From Saprospiraceae bacterium (GTDB lineage: Bacteria > Bacteroidota > Bacteroidia > Chitinophagales > Saprospiraceae): a stretch of DNA of 64,000 nucleotides. The notes beneath the pieces were generated by a model that did not search any database, was not told where the DNA came from, and saw only the letters and a list, made by a program, of their open reading frames with translations. Made by a program: the position numbers and the translations under genes. Below, piece by piece: positions 8,765 to 17,312 of the stretch (its first letter is position 1; every line of letters begins with the position of its first letter). The stretch is taken from NCBI GenBank assembly GCA_021739645.1, contig JAIPBL010000001.1:124001-188000 (forward strand), in the 5' to 3' direction.

Positions 8765-10009
8765 ATGCAATTAACGTTCAATGCCATCTCTGAGCCAACC
8801 CAGCCAGGCCCGAAATGGCAGAAATTGTTCAATATTTATTGGGCGGCCTATCACGCTTGGTACGCTTCGAAAGGAGTTGCCTACACGCCAAGCCTGGGCA
8901 TTTCACAAGCTGCACTGAAGCGCCACATGCCAGGGATGTGGCCAACTTACGAGCGGCTTTGCGAATTGGCGGGCAATAGCGAGGTAGCGGCACGCTTCCT
9001 CACCGGATACCAGCCACCAGCATACATCAGCGGCTGCTCCCAAGCGGTCTTAGCTTTGGGAACGGTGCAGCTTGTCCGCAATTACGATTACCACCCCGAC
9101 CTCATTGAAGGGACACAAATACTCACCGCCTGGAACGGTAAAAAAGTGATTGGCAGCAGTGATTGCTTGATAGGCTTACTGGACGGCATGAACGAGGATG
9201 GCTTGGCCATTTCCCTCACTTTTGGTGGCCGCAGGGTCGTTGGCGAGGGGTTCGGCATCCCATTTATTTTGCGTTATGTCCTGGAGTTTTGCTCCACAGT
9301 AGAAGAAGCCGTTGAAACGCTGACCCGTGTACCTTCTCACATGTCTTACAATGTCACAGTGATTGACCGCAGCGGTGACTTTAAGACCGTACAATTGGCG
9401 CCCGATAAATCGCCGCTAATCACTGATGCAACGATGGCCACCAACCATCAAGGAGTCGTTGACTGGCACGAAAACGCACATTTCAACAAGACCGTTGAGC
9501 GGGCTGTCTTTTTGGAAAACATGCTATCGGAAGACTGCCCCGATGGTACTGCGGCCATCGCTGCCTTTCTGCAGCCGCCGCTCTACAACACCCGTTTCCG
9601 GGAAGGTTTTGGCACGCTTTACACTGCCGTTTACCACCCAATGGAAGGCTCCGTACAAATGCACTGGCCCACTGAAGATTGGCTGCAAACTTTTGATGAT
9701 TTTCGGGAAGGAGAAAGGCTGATTAAGTTTAGTCAAAACGTACCGGCTGTTCAAAGCGATGCACGGACTAGCACACCTACCATGGCCTCAGATGAAAGCT
9801 ATCAGCCTGAAACGGCATTGCTGGATTGGCAGGAAACAGTTGCGGAGTCTTTGGTAGCGTCCATGACAGAACCCAATTCCCCTAAATCCAATAAGCTCTT
9901 GAAAAATTTGCGGAGCGAAATCAAGCGTCGTGGTCAAATTCCTTGGGAAATAGTGTCGGATTTTTGGTCCGACTTGAACAAGAAATATAGCCAGAAATGG
10001 CGGAAGTGA
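8765..10009 (+). CDS. C45-family Ntn hydrolase (penicillin acyltransferase-like)
   Basis: 414 residues, resembling the acyl-CoA:6-aminopenicillanic acid acyltransferase family. Members mature by autocleavage before a Cys that becomes the N-terminal nucleophile. Here this is probably Cys91 in YISGCSQAVLALG, followed by the typical LVRNYDYHPD. Further family features are GLLDGMNEDGLAISLTFGG, VLEFCSTVEEAVETL, MSYNVTVIDRSGD and ATNHQ. Chemically it is an amidase or acyltransferase. No signal peptide, so it probably acts in the cytoplasm with its operon partners. It could remove the group added by the ATP-grasp enzyme, in the role PuuD plays in the gamma-glutamyl-putrescine route (inference). The C-terminal 90 residues are extra and polar. 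Confidence 0.75.
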   Translation: MQLTFNAISEPTQPGPKWQKLFNIYWAAYHAWYASKGVAYTPSLGISQAALKRHMPGMWPTYERLCELAGNSEVAARFLTGYQPPAYISGCSQAVLALGTVQLVRNYDYHPDLIEGTQILTAWNGKKVIGSSDCLIGLLDGMNEDGLAISLTFGGRRVVGEGFGIPFILRYVLEFCSTVEEAVETLTRVPSHMSYNVTVIDRSGDFKTVQLAPDKSPLITDATMATNHQGVVDWHENAHFNKTVERAVFLENMLSEDCPDGTAAIAAFLQPPLYNTRFREGFGTLYTAVYHPMEGSVQMHWPTEDWLQTFDDFREGERLIKFSQNVPAVQSDARTSTPTMASDESYQPETALLDWQETVAESLVASMTEPNSPKSNKLLKNLRSEIKRRGQIPWEIVSDFWSDLNKKYSQKWRK

Positions 10010-10070
10010 ATTTGTCAAAGAATCCTAATTATTCACCTGAACATGAATTCTCGCTAAAAATAATTCAAGC

Positions 10071-11534
10071 ATGATTTTAAAGAACAAAAACCTTCTCAGG
10101 GACAAAGCATTTTTTGACGGACATTGGGTCGATGCATATAGTGGTAATACTTTTCTCGTCACCAATCCATACGATGGTTCCCATATCGGTCAGGTGCCAG
10201 ACTTGGGCGCTGCCGAAACCAAAGCTGCCATTGGTGCTGCCGCAAAAGCCTTCCCAGCTTGGCGGGACAAAACCGCTGCTGAGCGTGCCAATATTTTGAA
10301 AAAATGGTACGCCCTGCAAATGGAAAACCTTGACGACCTCGCTGTGATTCTTACTTCCGAACAGGGAAAGCCACTGGCCGAGGCCAGGGGCGAAATCCGT
10401 TACGGTGCCTCTTTTGTGGAGTGGTTCGCCGAGGAAGCAAGGCGGGTGTATGGCGATGTCATCCCCGGTCATGGAAAAGGATTGAGAATTATGACCATCA
10501 AGCAGCCGATTGGTGTAGCAGCGGCCATCACGCCTTGGAATTTCCCGAATGCTATGATAACCCGAAAAGTCGCACCGGCACTCGCTGCTGGCTGCACGGT
10601 GGTCATCAAACCCGCAGAAGACACGCCGCTTTCGGCACTGGCGTTGGCCGTATTGGCAGAAGAGGCAGGCTTTCCGCCGGGCGTACTCAACATTATCACG
10701 ACTAGCCATGCACCGGAGGTTGGTAAAGAACTGACCGACAACCCGCTTGTGAGGAAACTCTCATTTACAGGCTCCACCGAAATTGGCAAACTATTGATGG
10801 CGCAATGTGCGGGTACGGTAAAAAAACTGTCGCTGGAGCTTGGCGGGAACGCCCCGTTCATCGTCTTCGATGACGCAGACCTCGACGCTGCAGTTGCTGG
10901 CGCCATCGCTTCAAAATACCGCAACGCCGGTCAGACCTGTGTTTGTGCCAATCGCATGTATGCTCAGTCGGGCATTTATGAAAAATTCACCCAAAAGCTC
11001 GCCGAAGCGGCCAGTCAACTCGGTGTGGGTAATGGCATGGAAGATGGCATAGAAATCGGCCCACTCATCAATGTGGAGGCTTTGGAAAAAGTGGAGCGAC
11101 TAATGAAAGATGCCACAGATAAAGGGGCAAAAGTGCTCACGGGTGGCAAGCAAAAGACCATCGTTGGTAATGGCTCTTTTTACGAACCCACTGTACTGAC
11201 TGGTGTACTGCCCAGTATGGAAATTAGCTCTGAGGAAATTTTTGGCCCTATTGCTCCAGTTATCAAATTTGAAACAGAGGAAGAGGTCATCCGACTAGCA
11301 AACGATACGCCGTTCGGCTTGGCATCCTACTTTTATGGGAGGGACTACGCCAGAATCTGGCGGGTGGCCGAAGCACTGGAGTACGGCATGGTCGGCATCA
11401 ACACTGGGATGATTTCTACTACCGTGGCCCCATTCGGCGGGGTGAAGCAAAGCGGCTTTGGGCGGGAAGGCTCGAAGTACGGCATGGATGATTTTTTGGT
11501 GATTAAATATTTGTGTTGGGGCGGCGTGGAGTAG
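10071..11534 (+). CDS. gabD: Succinate-semialdehyde dehydrogenase, NAD(P)-dependent
   Basis: 487 residues, standard length for class I/II aldehyde dehydrogenases of the GabD/Sad type. Landmarks are the cofactor motif FTGSTEIGK (232-240), the general base Glu256 in LSLELGGNAP, the nucleophile Cys290 in NAGQTCVCANR, and SEEIFGPIAPV with the C-terminal FGREGSKYG. The neighbouring Cys292 matches the CVC pair that acts as a redox switch in some SSADHs. It oxidises succinic semialdehyde to succinate and so would complete GABA use begun by GabT at 1766. It begins 61 nt after the C45 gene on the same strand, so it is probably the last gene of the operon. Confidence 0.87.
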   Translation: MILKNKNLLRDKAFFDGHWVDAYSGNTFLVTNPYDGSHIGQVPDLGAAETKAAIGAAAKAFPAWRDKTAAERANILKKWYALQMENLDDLAVILTSEQGKPLAEARGEIRYGASFVEWFAEEARRVYGDVIPGHGKGLRIMTIKQPIGVAAAITPWNFPNAMITRKVAPALAAGCTVVIKPAEDTPLSALALAVLAEEAGFPPGVLNIITTSHAPEVGKELTDNPLVRKLSFTGSTEIGKLLMAQCAGTVKKLSLELGGNAPFIVFDDADLDAAVAGAIASKYRNAGQTCVCANRMYAQSGIYEKFTQKLAEAASQLGVGNGMEDGIEIGPLINVEALEKVERLMKDATDKGAKVLTGGKQKTIVGNGSFYEPTVLTGVLPSMEISSEEIFGPIAPVIKFETEEEVIRLANDTPFGLASYFYGRDYARIWRVAEALEYGMVGINTGMISTTVAPFGGVKQSGFGREGSKYGMDDFLVIKYLCWGGVE

Positions 11535-11594
11535 TTTGAACTTGGTAACCAGCAGTAAATTGCTTTCTTTTGCCCACAATTTTCAAAATTCAAC

Positions 11595-12077
11595 ATGCAA
11601 AAAGTTTGTCTTAAAATTTGGGTTTTCAAAGCTCGAAATTTTGTCCTTGGCTTATCATTGGCATTCATTTCTATCGCTTCGCTCACAGCCCAAACCCCCA
11701 ACGGCTGGCCCCTTTTCGAACAAGTTGAATTCGGCAAGAAGTTTTTCAAGACATACGGCATGTTCATGACTTGGCCAAAATCTTTTGACAAAATCCGGGA
11801 ATGGGAGGGCAAGGAGGTCATGCTTTCAGGGTACATCATTCCAACTGCCGATGCGCCTGGCTATGCCGGGCTGATTCTTTCCAAGTTTACCTACACCCAA
11901 TGCTTTTTTTGTGGCAAGGCCGGGTTGGCCAGCGTGGCGGAGGTCATTATGAAAAAACCGTTTAAGGACTATAAAATAGACAGGCCTTATGTCTTCAAGG
12001 GCAAACTAAAATTCAATGAGGATGACCCTGACAGGTTGATTTTTATCCTCGAAAACGCTGAATTGATGGAGCTGTAG
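11595..12077 (+). CDS. Exported small protein with CFFCG motif
   Basis: 160 residues. An N-terminal hydrophobic segment (about 15-32, ending near SLTAQTPNG) looks like a signal peptide, so it is probably periplasmic. After a WEGKEVMLSGYIIP strand-like stretch it has FTYTQCFFCGKAGLASVAEV, a CxxC-type motif that suggests metal binding or redox activity, then YVFKGKLKFNEDDPDRLIFIL. This arrangement suggests a small OB-like beta fold (inference). I do not recognise the family by function. It starts 60 nt after gabD and may be transcribed with it. Confidence 0.6.
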   Translation: MQKVCLKIWVFKARNFVLGLSLAFISIASLTAQTPNGWPLFEQVEFGKKFFKTYGMFMTWPKSFDKIREWEGKEVMLSGYIIPTADAPGYAGLILSKFTYTQCFFCGKAGLASVAEVIMKKPFKDYKIDRPYVFKGKLKFNEDDPDRLIFILENAELMEL

Positions 12078-12104
12078 AAACAGCCTCCGCAATAACCTAC
12101 CGAA

Positions 12105-12725
12105 CTATTTTGCCAGCAATTGCAGCGTTATATTGTTTTCAGTTTTCCCATCTGAAACAGTATTTTTTGATAGACCGGAAATCCCCGACTCCAAATTTGA
12201 AGGTGACACACCAAGGCCAATCAAGGTCGCTTTTATGACCGTGATTCTCTCCTTGTCAAGTGTGGATAATTCATTTTGACCCGGTACGAGGTTTGCGGCT
12301 ATTTTGAACCTAGCATTTGGGAAGCAGCTCACGATTTGAGCAAGATTGCTCAATTGTCCAACTGACTGTGGCATTACCAGTTTTGATGTTCCGGCATCAA
12401 ATGCAACGATATCAAAGTCAAGCCAAGGCAATTTACCTACCGCCATAGCCTTATCCTCAATTTGTGCTAAAAGCTTGGCCTCCAAACCGTTTTCCTTGAA
12501 CTTGATTTTTTTGCCACATGGCAGTTTTACAATACTGTCAGCGTCCAGGCCAACCGACTGAGCGGGTGGTTGTGCTGCGGATGCCGTTTCACATGAAATG
12601 GCAATGCTGTCGGTCTGTACCTGGCTGCTCATGGCAGGGTTTTGTTTCGCCTCGTTGTTGCAGCTACCAAAAAGGAAAGCAATTGAGATAAGGCCAAAAA
12701 CGAGGAGGAACGAGTTTTTTTTCAT
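12105..12725 (-). CDS. OmpA-like domain lipoprotein
   Basis: About 206 residues when started at the internal ATG at 12725, which gives a proper lipoprotein signal (MKKNSFLLVFGL, lipobox LFGSC). A longer form to 12758 would place 11 extra residues before the signal and is less likely. The C-terminal half (VGQLSNLAQIVSCFPNARF, then RITVIKATLIGLGV) resembles a degenerate OmpA C-terminal domain of the kind that contacts peptidoglycan. It would be anchored in a membrane facing the periplasm. It follows the ion-channel gene by 48 nt on the same strand, so the two may be co-transcribed. Exact role unknown. Confidence 0.65.
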   Translation of the reverse strand: MKKNSFLLVFGLISIAFLFGSCNNEAKQNPAMSSQVQTDSIAISCETASAAQPPAQSVGLDADSIVKLPCGKKIKFKENGLEAKLLAQIEDKAMAVGKLPWLDFDIVAFDAGTSKLVMPQSVGQLSNLAQIVSCFPNARFKIAANLVPGQNELSTLDKERITVIKATLIGLGVSPSNLESGISGLSKNTVSDGKTENNITLQLLAK

Positions 12726-12773
12726 TTTTTGAAAGGTTGAAATCGTGAATTTATCCATTTTGAAATAAAGTCA

Positions 12774-13745
12774 TTAATCAAAGAAAACAAGCAAAAGCGT
12801 TGCAGTTAAATAAACAGCAAGGAAAAAGGCCGCCATTTTCCGTTCTCTAATTTTCAGCTGGTGAAGGTCAAGTTCCTTTTTCTTGAATCGTTGAAGTTTA
12901 TTGCCGGTGAGTATGAGTTGGAACATCACCGCTGCAATCAATCCATAGGCGAGCAGGTAAATTTTGTCCATCAAAACCATATAGCCCACGTCCGGCAGGG
13001 CGTCTGCGTAACTCTGTTGGAGGAAAACGGCGGTGAGCAGACTCCCGACCGGCAAACTGATTCGAGCATCCACGTAACTTGGAAAGAAAAGCAGTGCGCC
13101 CAAGGCTGCGAAGATGACAACGGTAAGTGGCAGCAATAATTTCAGCACAAAATAACTTACCGGACGGGTGATGCTAAAACGAAAGACGAAGTTGGAGAAA
13201 TTGATGGCAGGATTGTCAGGGTTGCCGAAGTCGGTTTCATAGTTGTGTGTTTTTGTCAAAAGTTCGGCACCCAGCAGTTCCCAACCAGCCAAGGCCAATT
13301 CTGGTCGGTAGTAAATGGGGGATGAGGTGGTGTCCTTTACAAAAACAAGTTCCCTTGCAGGGTAATCCGGATGCTCCAAGTGCAATTCGAGCGGATGTCG
13401 GTCCAATGGGAAACGCTGCAATTCAAACGGATGAAAGAACCTGCCCTCCACTCGGAACCCTTGATATTTCCAGCCGCCGTCCAGCAGAATGATGGTGTCC
13501 TCAAAAGGCTCTTGGGTCATGCCCCATTTCTCCACCATGTTCACGAACTCAATGCCTGTGGGGTCAATTTCTCCTTTCCATTTGAACCAGACATAGAAAT
13601 CAGCATAAAAACTGTTCTCGTCCAAGTTCAGGTCATACAGGTTCATCAAATAAACCCCAGTGAGCACCTGTTCCGGTTTCGATGCTCTAACGAAGCTCGT
13701 GAAAAGTCCCAAAAAGACCAGTAAATACAGGCATTTTCGTTTCAT
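12774..13745 (-). CDS. Pentameric ligand-gated ion channel homologue
   Basis: 323 residues, the size of bacterial GLIC/ELIC-type channels. Residues 1-21 are a signal peptide. The extracellular/periplasmic beta domain (about 25-195) contains the conserved FPLDRHPLELHLEHPDYP (112-129), which corresponds to the Cys-loop region; the two Cys are absent, as in prokaryotic members. Four membrane segments follow: M1 about 198-221, M2 about 228-248 (ISLPVGSLLTAVFLQQSYA), M3 about 254-279 and M4 about 304-322. A short basic M3-M4 loop (LQRFKKKE) replaces the long eukaryotic loop. It should form a ligand- or proton-gated pore in the inner membrane; the ligand is unknown. The Bacteroidota host is notable. 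Confidence 0.85.
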   Translation of the reverse strand: MKRKCLYLLVFLGLFTSFVRASKPEQVLTGVYLMNLYDLNLDENSFYADFYVWFKWKGEIDPTGIEFVNMVEKWGMTQEPFEDTIILLDGGWKYQGFRVEGRFFHPFELQRFPLDRHPLELHLEHPDYPARELVFVKDTTSSPIYYRPELALAGWELLGAELLTKTHNYETDFGNPDNPAINFSNFVFRFSITRPVSYFVLKLLLPLTVVIFAALGALLFFPSYVDARISLPVGSLLTAVFLQQSYADALPDVGYMVLMDKIYLLAYGLIAAVMFQLILTGNKLQRFKKKELDLHQLKIRERKMAAFFLAVYLTATLLLVFFD

Positions 13746-13819
13746 TCTGACAAAATAAAAGCGTCATTAATTTGACTATTGTCTTGCTCACGCTATCATC
13801 CGATCATCCTCTAACCCGC

Positions 13820-16800
13820 TTAAATCTTGACCACCTTCCAAACCGAACTTTCACCCTCCATTTTCACCACCAAAAAGTAAATGCCAGTAGCAAGGTCAGC
13901 GATGTCGAGCTGCAAAAGGGCTTTTTGCGAAGCAATACGAGCAGTTGAGCGAACAGGCTTTCCCGTCATGTCGGTTAGTTGCAGTTGCACCATCTTCACC
14001 GCATGAAGGTCGAGTTGGACGTTGACCGTTTGGCTTGCTGGATTGGGGTAAACCGCCACGTTTTCAGGAAGCAGACGGCCAGGGTCGGCGGCACTTACGC
14101 CGTTGTTTGTCACAAGAATGGTATCGAGGGCATAAGCCGAACAGCCATCGAGACTAGTAATTGCCAAGCTGACGATGTAAGTGCCGATGGACGTGAAAGT
14201 ATGTGAGGGACTTTCTTCGCTGCTACCGGCCCCATCGCCAAAGTTCCAGTCGAAGCTGTCCACATTGTCGGTGCTGGTGTTGGTGAAAAGAACAGGTAGG
14301 TTGTCCGTCAAGTCGATGCTATCGGCAGAAAGGCTGAAAGATGCACCTGGCGAGCTGCCCGCAGCATTCACTGGAACAATGGTTTCGGTGCGTTCGCAAA
14401 CCTCTGGGATTTCAATTTGCCAATCATAAAAGAAGTAATAGGCGTTGTTGTTGCCATTGTTGGTGCCCTTTATTTTGACCAGGTCCGGCTGCTCGATGGG
14501 GTAATTAACATCGGCAGTGTTACCATAAAATCCCTTTCCACCCTTTTTGATGATTTGCAGGTTATTTTGGGCTGGCACCTCCCAGTTAAGCATCACCTCA
14601 AAAAAACCAACCGAGTTGACATTGATAACGGAATGTTGCACCTCATCGCCATTGTTGTCTAGCAGGATAAACTGACGCAAGCCCGTTGACTCCGCAAAGA
14701 CCTTGACCGATTTGAGCTTAAATGGCCTTAGTGCATTGAATACCAGACCAACCTCCTCATCTTCAAGCAATTCATTCGGGGCGGTGTTTTTGTTGGGCAA
14801 ACCAGCAGGTACCGTGTAAATTGCCTCAGCGTAAAACGTGTCCGCTTGCGCCAAAGGCGGTGTCGTGAAGACCATGCCCTGACCAATCGCCACGCCTCCA
14901 AACGGCTTGTCGTACCACTTGACGGAGGCATAACCGGGGCCATCGTATTCGGCCCGAAGCAGCGCCGATGCACCTTCGCAAGCGGTGGCTGCCCCCTCTG
15001 ACTGCACCTTCAGCCGCTCACGAGAGAGCACTTCGATTTTTCTTTCAATGACGTTGTTCAAAGGCCGCTCATCCGGTACGCCGTTCGGGTTCATTAACGT
15101 CACACGGAAGCGGAAGTTACCGGGTGATGCACCCAAAGTTGGCAACTGGATGGTAGCCCGCTCCCTTTGTGCCAGATTGCCTACCCAGCCAATGGAATAA
15201 GAATTGCTGCCTGCTTCATACTTTATTTCAAAAGAAGTCAGTGGGTTTGAGCCGCCATTTTCAACTGTCAAAATCATGGGCGAAACCTCGGACGCACAGG
15301 TGATCGCCGGCATTTCCAGATTTACCACAAAAACATCGTTGTCCACATGCGGGGAAACGGGCACGTTGCCCTGCGCCACCAAATAATCAAACGCTGCTGG
15401 TAAATTAATCACGCCCATGCCATAAATGTTGTCCTCCCCGGGCTGGCCAAGGTCGGTAGCTGTGAAGTACAATGCCAATTTAAACTCCTTGCCGGGCAGG
15501 TACGGAAAGGCTTCTTTCAGCAAACATATCGCACCAGAAACATGGGGTGAAGCCATTGATGTGCCGCTCAGAAGGCCATAGCCTGTTGGCAAACAGGAGC
15601 GCACATCCACGCCAGGGGCGGAAACTTCAGGCTTGATTATCAGCGAACTATCCGTTGCCACGCAGTGCGATGGCCCCCGGCTTGAAAAGCCAGCGATGGG
15701 TAAACTTGATGCGTTCCCATTCAATGCACCGACCGTAAATGAATTGACGAGGTTCAAATTGACGTTGTGCGGCGGAGTGATGGTACTTGGGCCAGGGCCT
15801 GCGTTGCCTGCTGAAAAAACGACTGCGACGCCCGCTGCTTCCATCGCCTGCAAAATTGGCACATACACACTGAAACAGTCAATCGTGTCCAACCCCGGGT
15901 CGTACCAGGAGTTGTTGATGACATCAGCCATGTCCTCCGCCGTTGCAGGGTTGCCATCCGGGTCCATTGACCACTGGAAAGTGGCAAGCAGGTGGGCCGT
16001 GCCTCCGTTGCATACGATAGAGGCGGCTCCCATCCATTGGGCGTTAAAAGCTACGCCGATGGTGTCATTGTTCATGCGGTCGAGGCCGACGATGGTGCCG
16101 GTGACGTGCGTTCCGTGGTATTGGCAGTCAAAGGCATCCACGTTTGGGATTTGCGACTGTTGCCCTGAATTGTAATCAAAAAAAGCTTGCTGTGCTGGCA
16201 CCAGATTGCCCCGATAGTTGGTGTTCAGGGCTGGTTGGCTGGGGTCAACACCGGTGTCGTTTGTCAATGCATTTTGACCATAACCTGTGTAGCCCATCGC
16301 CCACATGACAGGTGCACCGATGACGGTCAGGCCGACCTCATGGCCGTTTGGCGAAGCAATAGGCGGCGCTGGGTTTACGGTGTAAGCCTCCAACTGCGGC
16401 TCGGCGTTCAAGCCAATCCAAACCACGTCCGGGCGGTTGCTCAGTTCGGCTATCAGCTCGTTTTTCATTTCTGCGACGATGGCGTTTGCCACCCAAAAAC
16501 TGCCAACCGAGCCAGCCTTGGCCAACGGTGAATTTCTGATTTGGGTCAAAAGGTTGCCTTGGGTGCTGGCAGCCTTTGATTTTAGCGCGGAAATGACGGT
16601 CACTGAACGCTGTTCCGGCAGCGCACGTTGGGCGGAAAACTGGGCGTCGAGGGCTTCCAGGTCAACTTGGTCGGTCAAGACAAGGTGAACAGACTGGAAA
16701 GCCGTTGGCGCTTCTGCCATTTGGATTAGCAGTTTTTTGGCGATTTTTTCAGGGTTGGCGTTTTGCGCAGCAACAAAAAAGGAGGTGTGCAAAAAACCGA

Positions 16801-16828
16801 AAACAAGTAGTGTGTAAAATAGACGCAT
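13820..16828 (-). CDS. Secreted subtilisin-like (S8) protease with PKD and T9SS sorting domains
   Basis: 1002 residues. Signal peptide 1-21; an inhibitor-like propeptide region about 45-140; S8 catalytic domain about 160-485 with Asp191 (NDTGVD), His238 (YHGTHVTG), oxyanion Asn306 (INNSW) and Ser424 (SGTSMASPHV). A long beta-rich region follows, then a PKD domain (about 825-905, FDWNFGDGAGSSEESPSHTF). A type A T9SS C-terminal sorting domain ends it (about 920-1002, VAVYPNPASQTVNVQL...TGIYFLVV). The protein should be secreted through the type IX system, with the C-terminal domain removed at the cell surface. It probably degrades extracellular protein. Single gene, 74 nt upstream of the channel gene. 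Confidence 0.93.
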   Translation of the reverse strand: MRLFYTLLVFGFLHTSFFVAAQNANPEKIAKKLLIQMAEAPTAFQSVHLVLTDQVDLEALDAQFSAQRALPEQRSVTVISALKSKAASTQGNLLTQIRNSPLAKAGSVGSFWVANAIVAEMKNELIAELSNRPDVVWIGLNAEPQLEAYTVNPAPPIASPNGHEVGLTVIGAPVMWAMGYTGYGQNALTNDTGVDPSQPALNTNYRGNLVPAQQAFFDYNSGQQSQIPNVDAFDCQYHGTHVTGTIVGLDRMNNDTIGVAFNAQWMGAASIVCNGGTAHLLATFQWSMDPDGNPATAEDMADVINNSWYDPGLDTIDCFSVYVPILQAMEAAGVAVVFSAGNAGPGPSTITPPHNVNLNLVNSFTVGALNGNASSLPIAGFSSRGPSHCVATDSSLIIKPEVSAPGVDVRSCLPTGYGLLSGTSMASPHVSGAICLLKEAFPYLPGKEFKLALYFTATDLGQPGEDNIYGMGVINLPAAFDYLVAQGNVPVSPHVDNDVFVVNLEMPAITCASEVSPMILTVENGGSNPLTSFEIKYEAGSNSYSIGWVGNLAQRERATIQLPTLGASPGNFRFRVTLMNPNGVPDERPLNNVIERKIEVLSRERLKVQSEGAATACEGASALLRAEYDGPGYASVKWYDKPFGGVAIGQGMVFTTPPLAQADTFYAEAIYTVPAGLPNKNTAPNELLEDEEVGLVFNALRPFKLKSVKVFAESTGLRQFILLDNNGDEVQHSVINVNSVGFFEVMLNWEVPAQNNLQIIKKGGKGFYGNTADVNYPIEQPDLVKIKGTNNGNNNAYYFFYDWQIEIPEVCERTETIVPVNAAGSSPGASFSLSADSIDLTDNLPVLFTNTSTDNVDSFDWNFGDGAGSSEESPSHTFTSIGTYIVSLAITSLDGCSAYALDTILVTNNGVSAADPGRLLPENVAVYPNPASQTVNVQLDLHAVKMVQLQLTDMTGKPVRSTARIASQKALLQLDIADLATGIYFLVVKMEGESSVWKVVKI

Positions 16829-17093
16829 GAATACAGGATTTACAGTGATTAGGTCAAGTAGTATTGCCGTTTTGGGAAATTAATTTTGTTGAACTGATTT
16901 TTGGCGAAAAATCTGAAGTGAAACTTTTGAAACTGGCGTGAGTGAGCAGGTCAAAGGTAATCGCTTGACGGCTTTTTTTGTGCAAAGTAAACCTGATTTG
17001 TGCAGCCGCACGACCAAACTTGGTTTCCTTGCCAACTTCCCGTCCAGTTTACCTCACTTTCTTATTCTATTTTGTCTTTGGGCAAATACAAGT

Positions 17094-17124
17094 TTTGACC
17101 CCTCATGGCCGTTGAGTAGCTTTG
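17094..17124 (+). promoter_or_regulatory. Bacteroidota-type promoter of gldA
   Basis: TTTG at 17094-17097, exactly 19 nt of spacer, then TAGCTTTG at 17117-17124. This matches the Bacteroidota consensus TTTG-N19-TAnnTTTG at every defined base. It would start transcription near 17131 and give a leader of about 180 nt before the GTG at 17313. Confidence 0.7.
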
Positions 17125-17129
17125 CCCTT

Positions 17130-17308
17130 CGATTGCGGATTGCGGATTGGGGATTTCGGAAACAGACTGCTGAAATCCGATTGCGTTTTCCAATGTCGAA
17201 TAATGGATTGATTGGCTGTGCAAGTATGCCGCTATCCGAATTTGAAAAATCTGGACTTTAGATTTTGCGCAGACCCTGCCGCAATCTGAATTCCTCAATC
17301 CGAAATCC
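17130..17308. repeat. GATTGCG/GGATTTCGG repeat cluster in the gldA leader
   Basis: Units GATTGCGGATTGCGGATTGG and GGATTTCGG at 17131-17160 reappear in inverted form at 17279-17308 (CCGCAATCTG, CAATCCGAAATCC). The arms could pair across the untranslated leader. Interspersed repeats of this kind recur between genes in this window. No gene is seen in 16829-17312 besides the promoter and these repeats. Confidence 0.45.
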
Positions 17309-17312
17309 ACCC

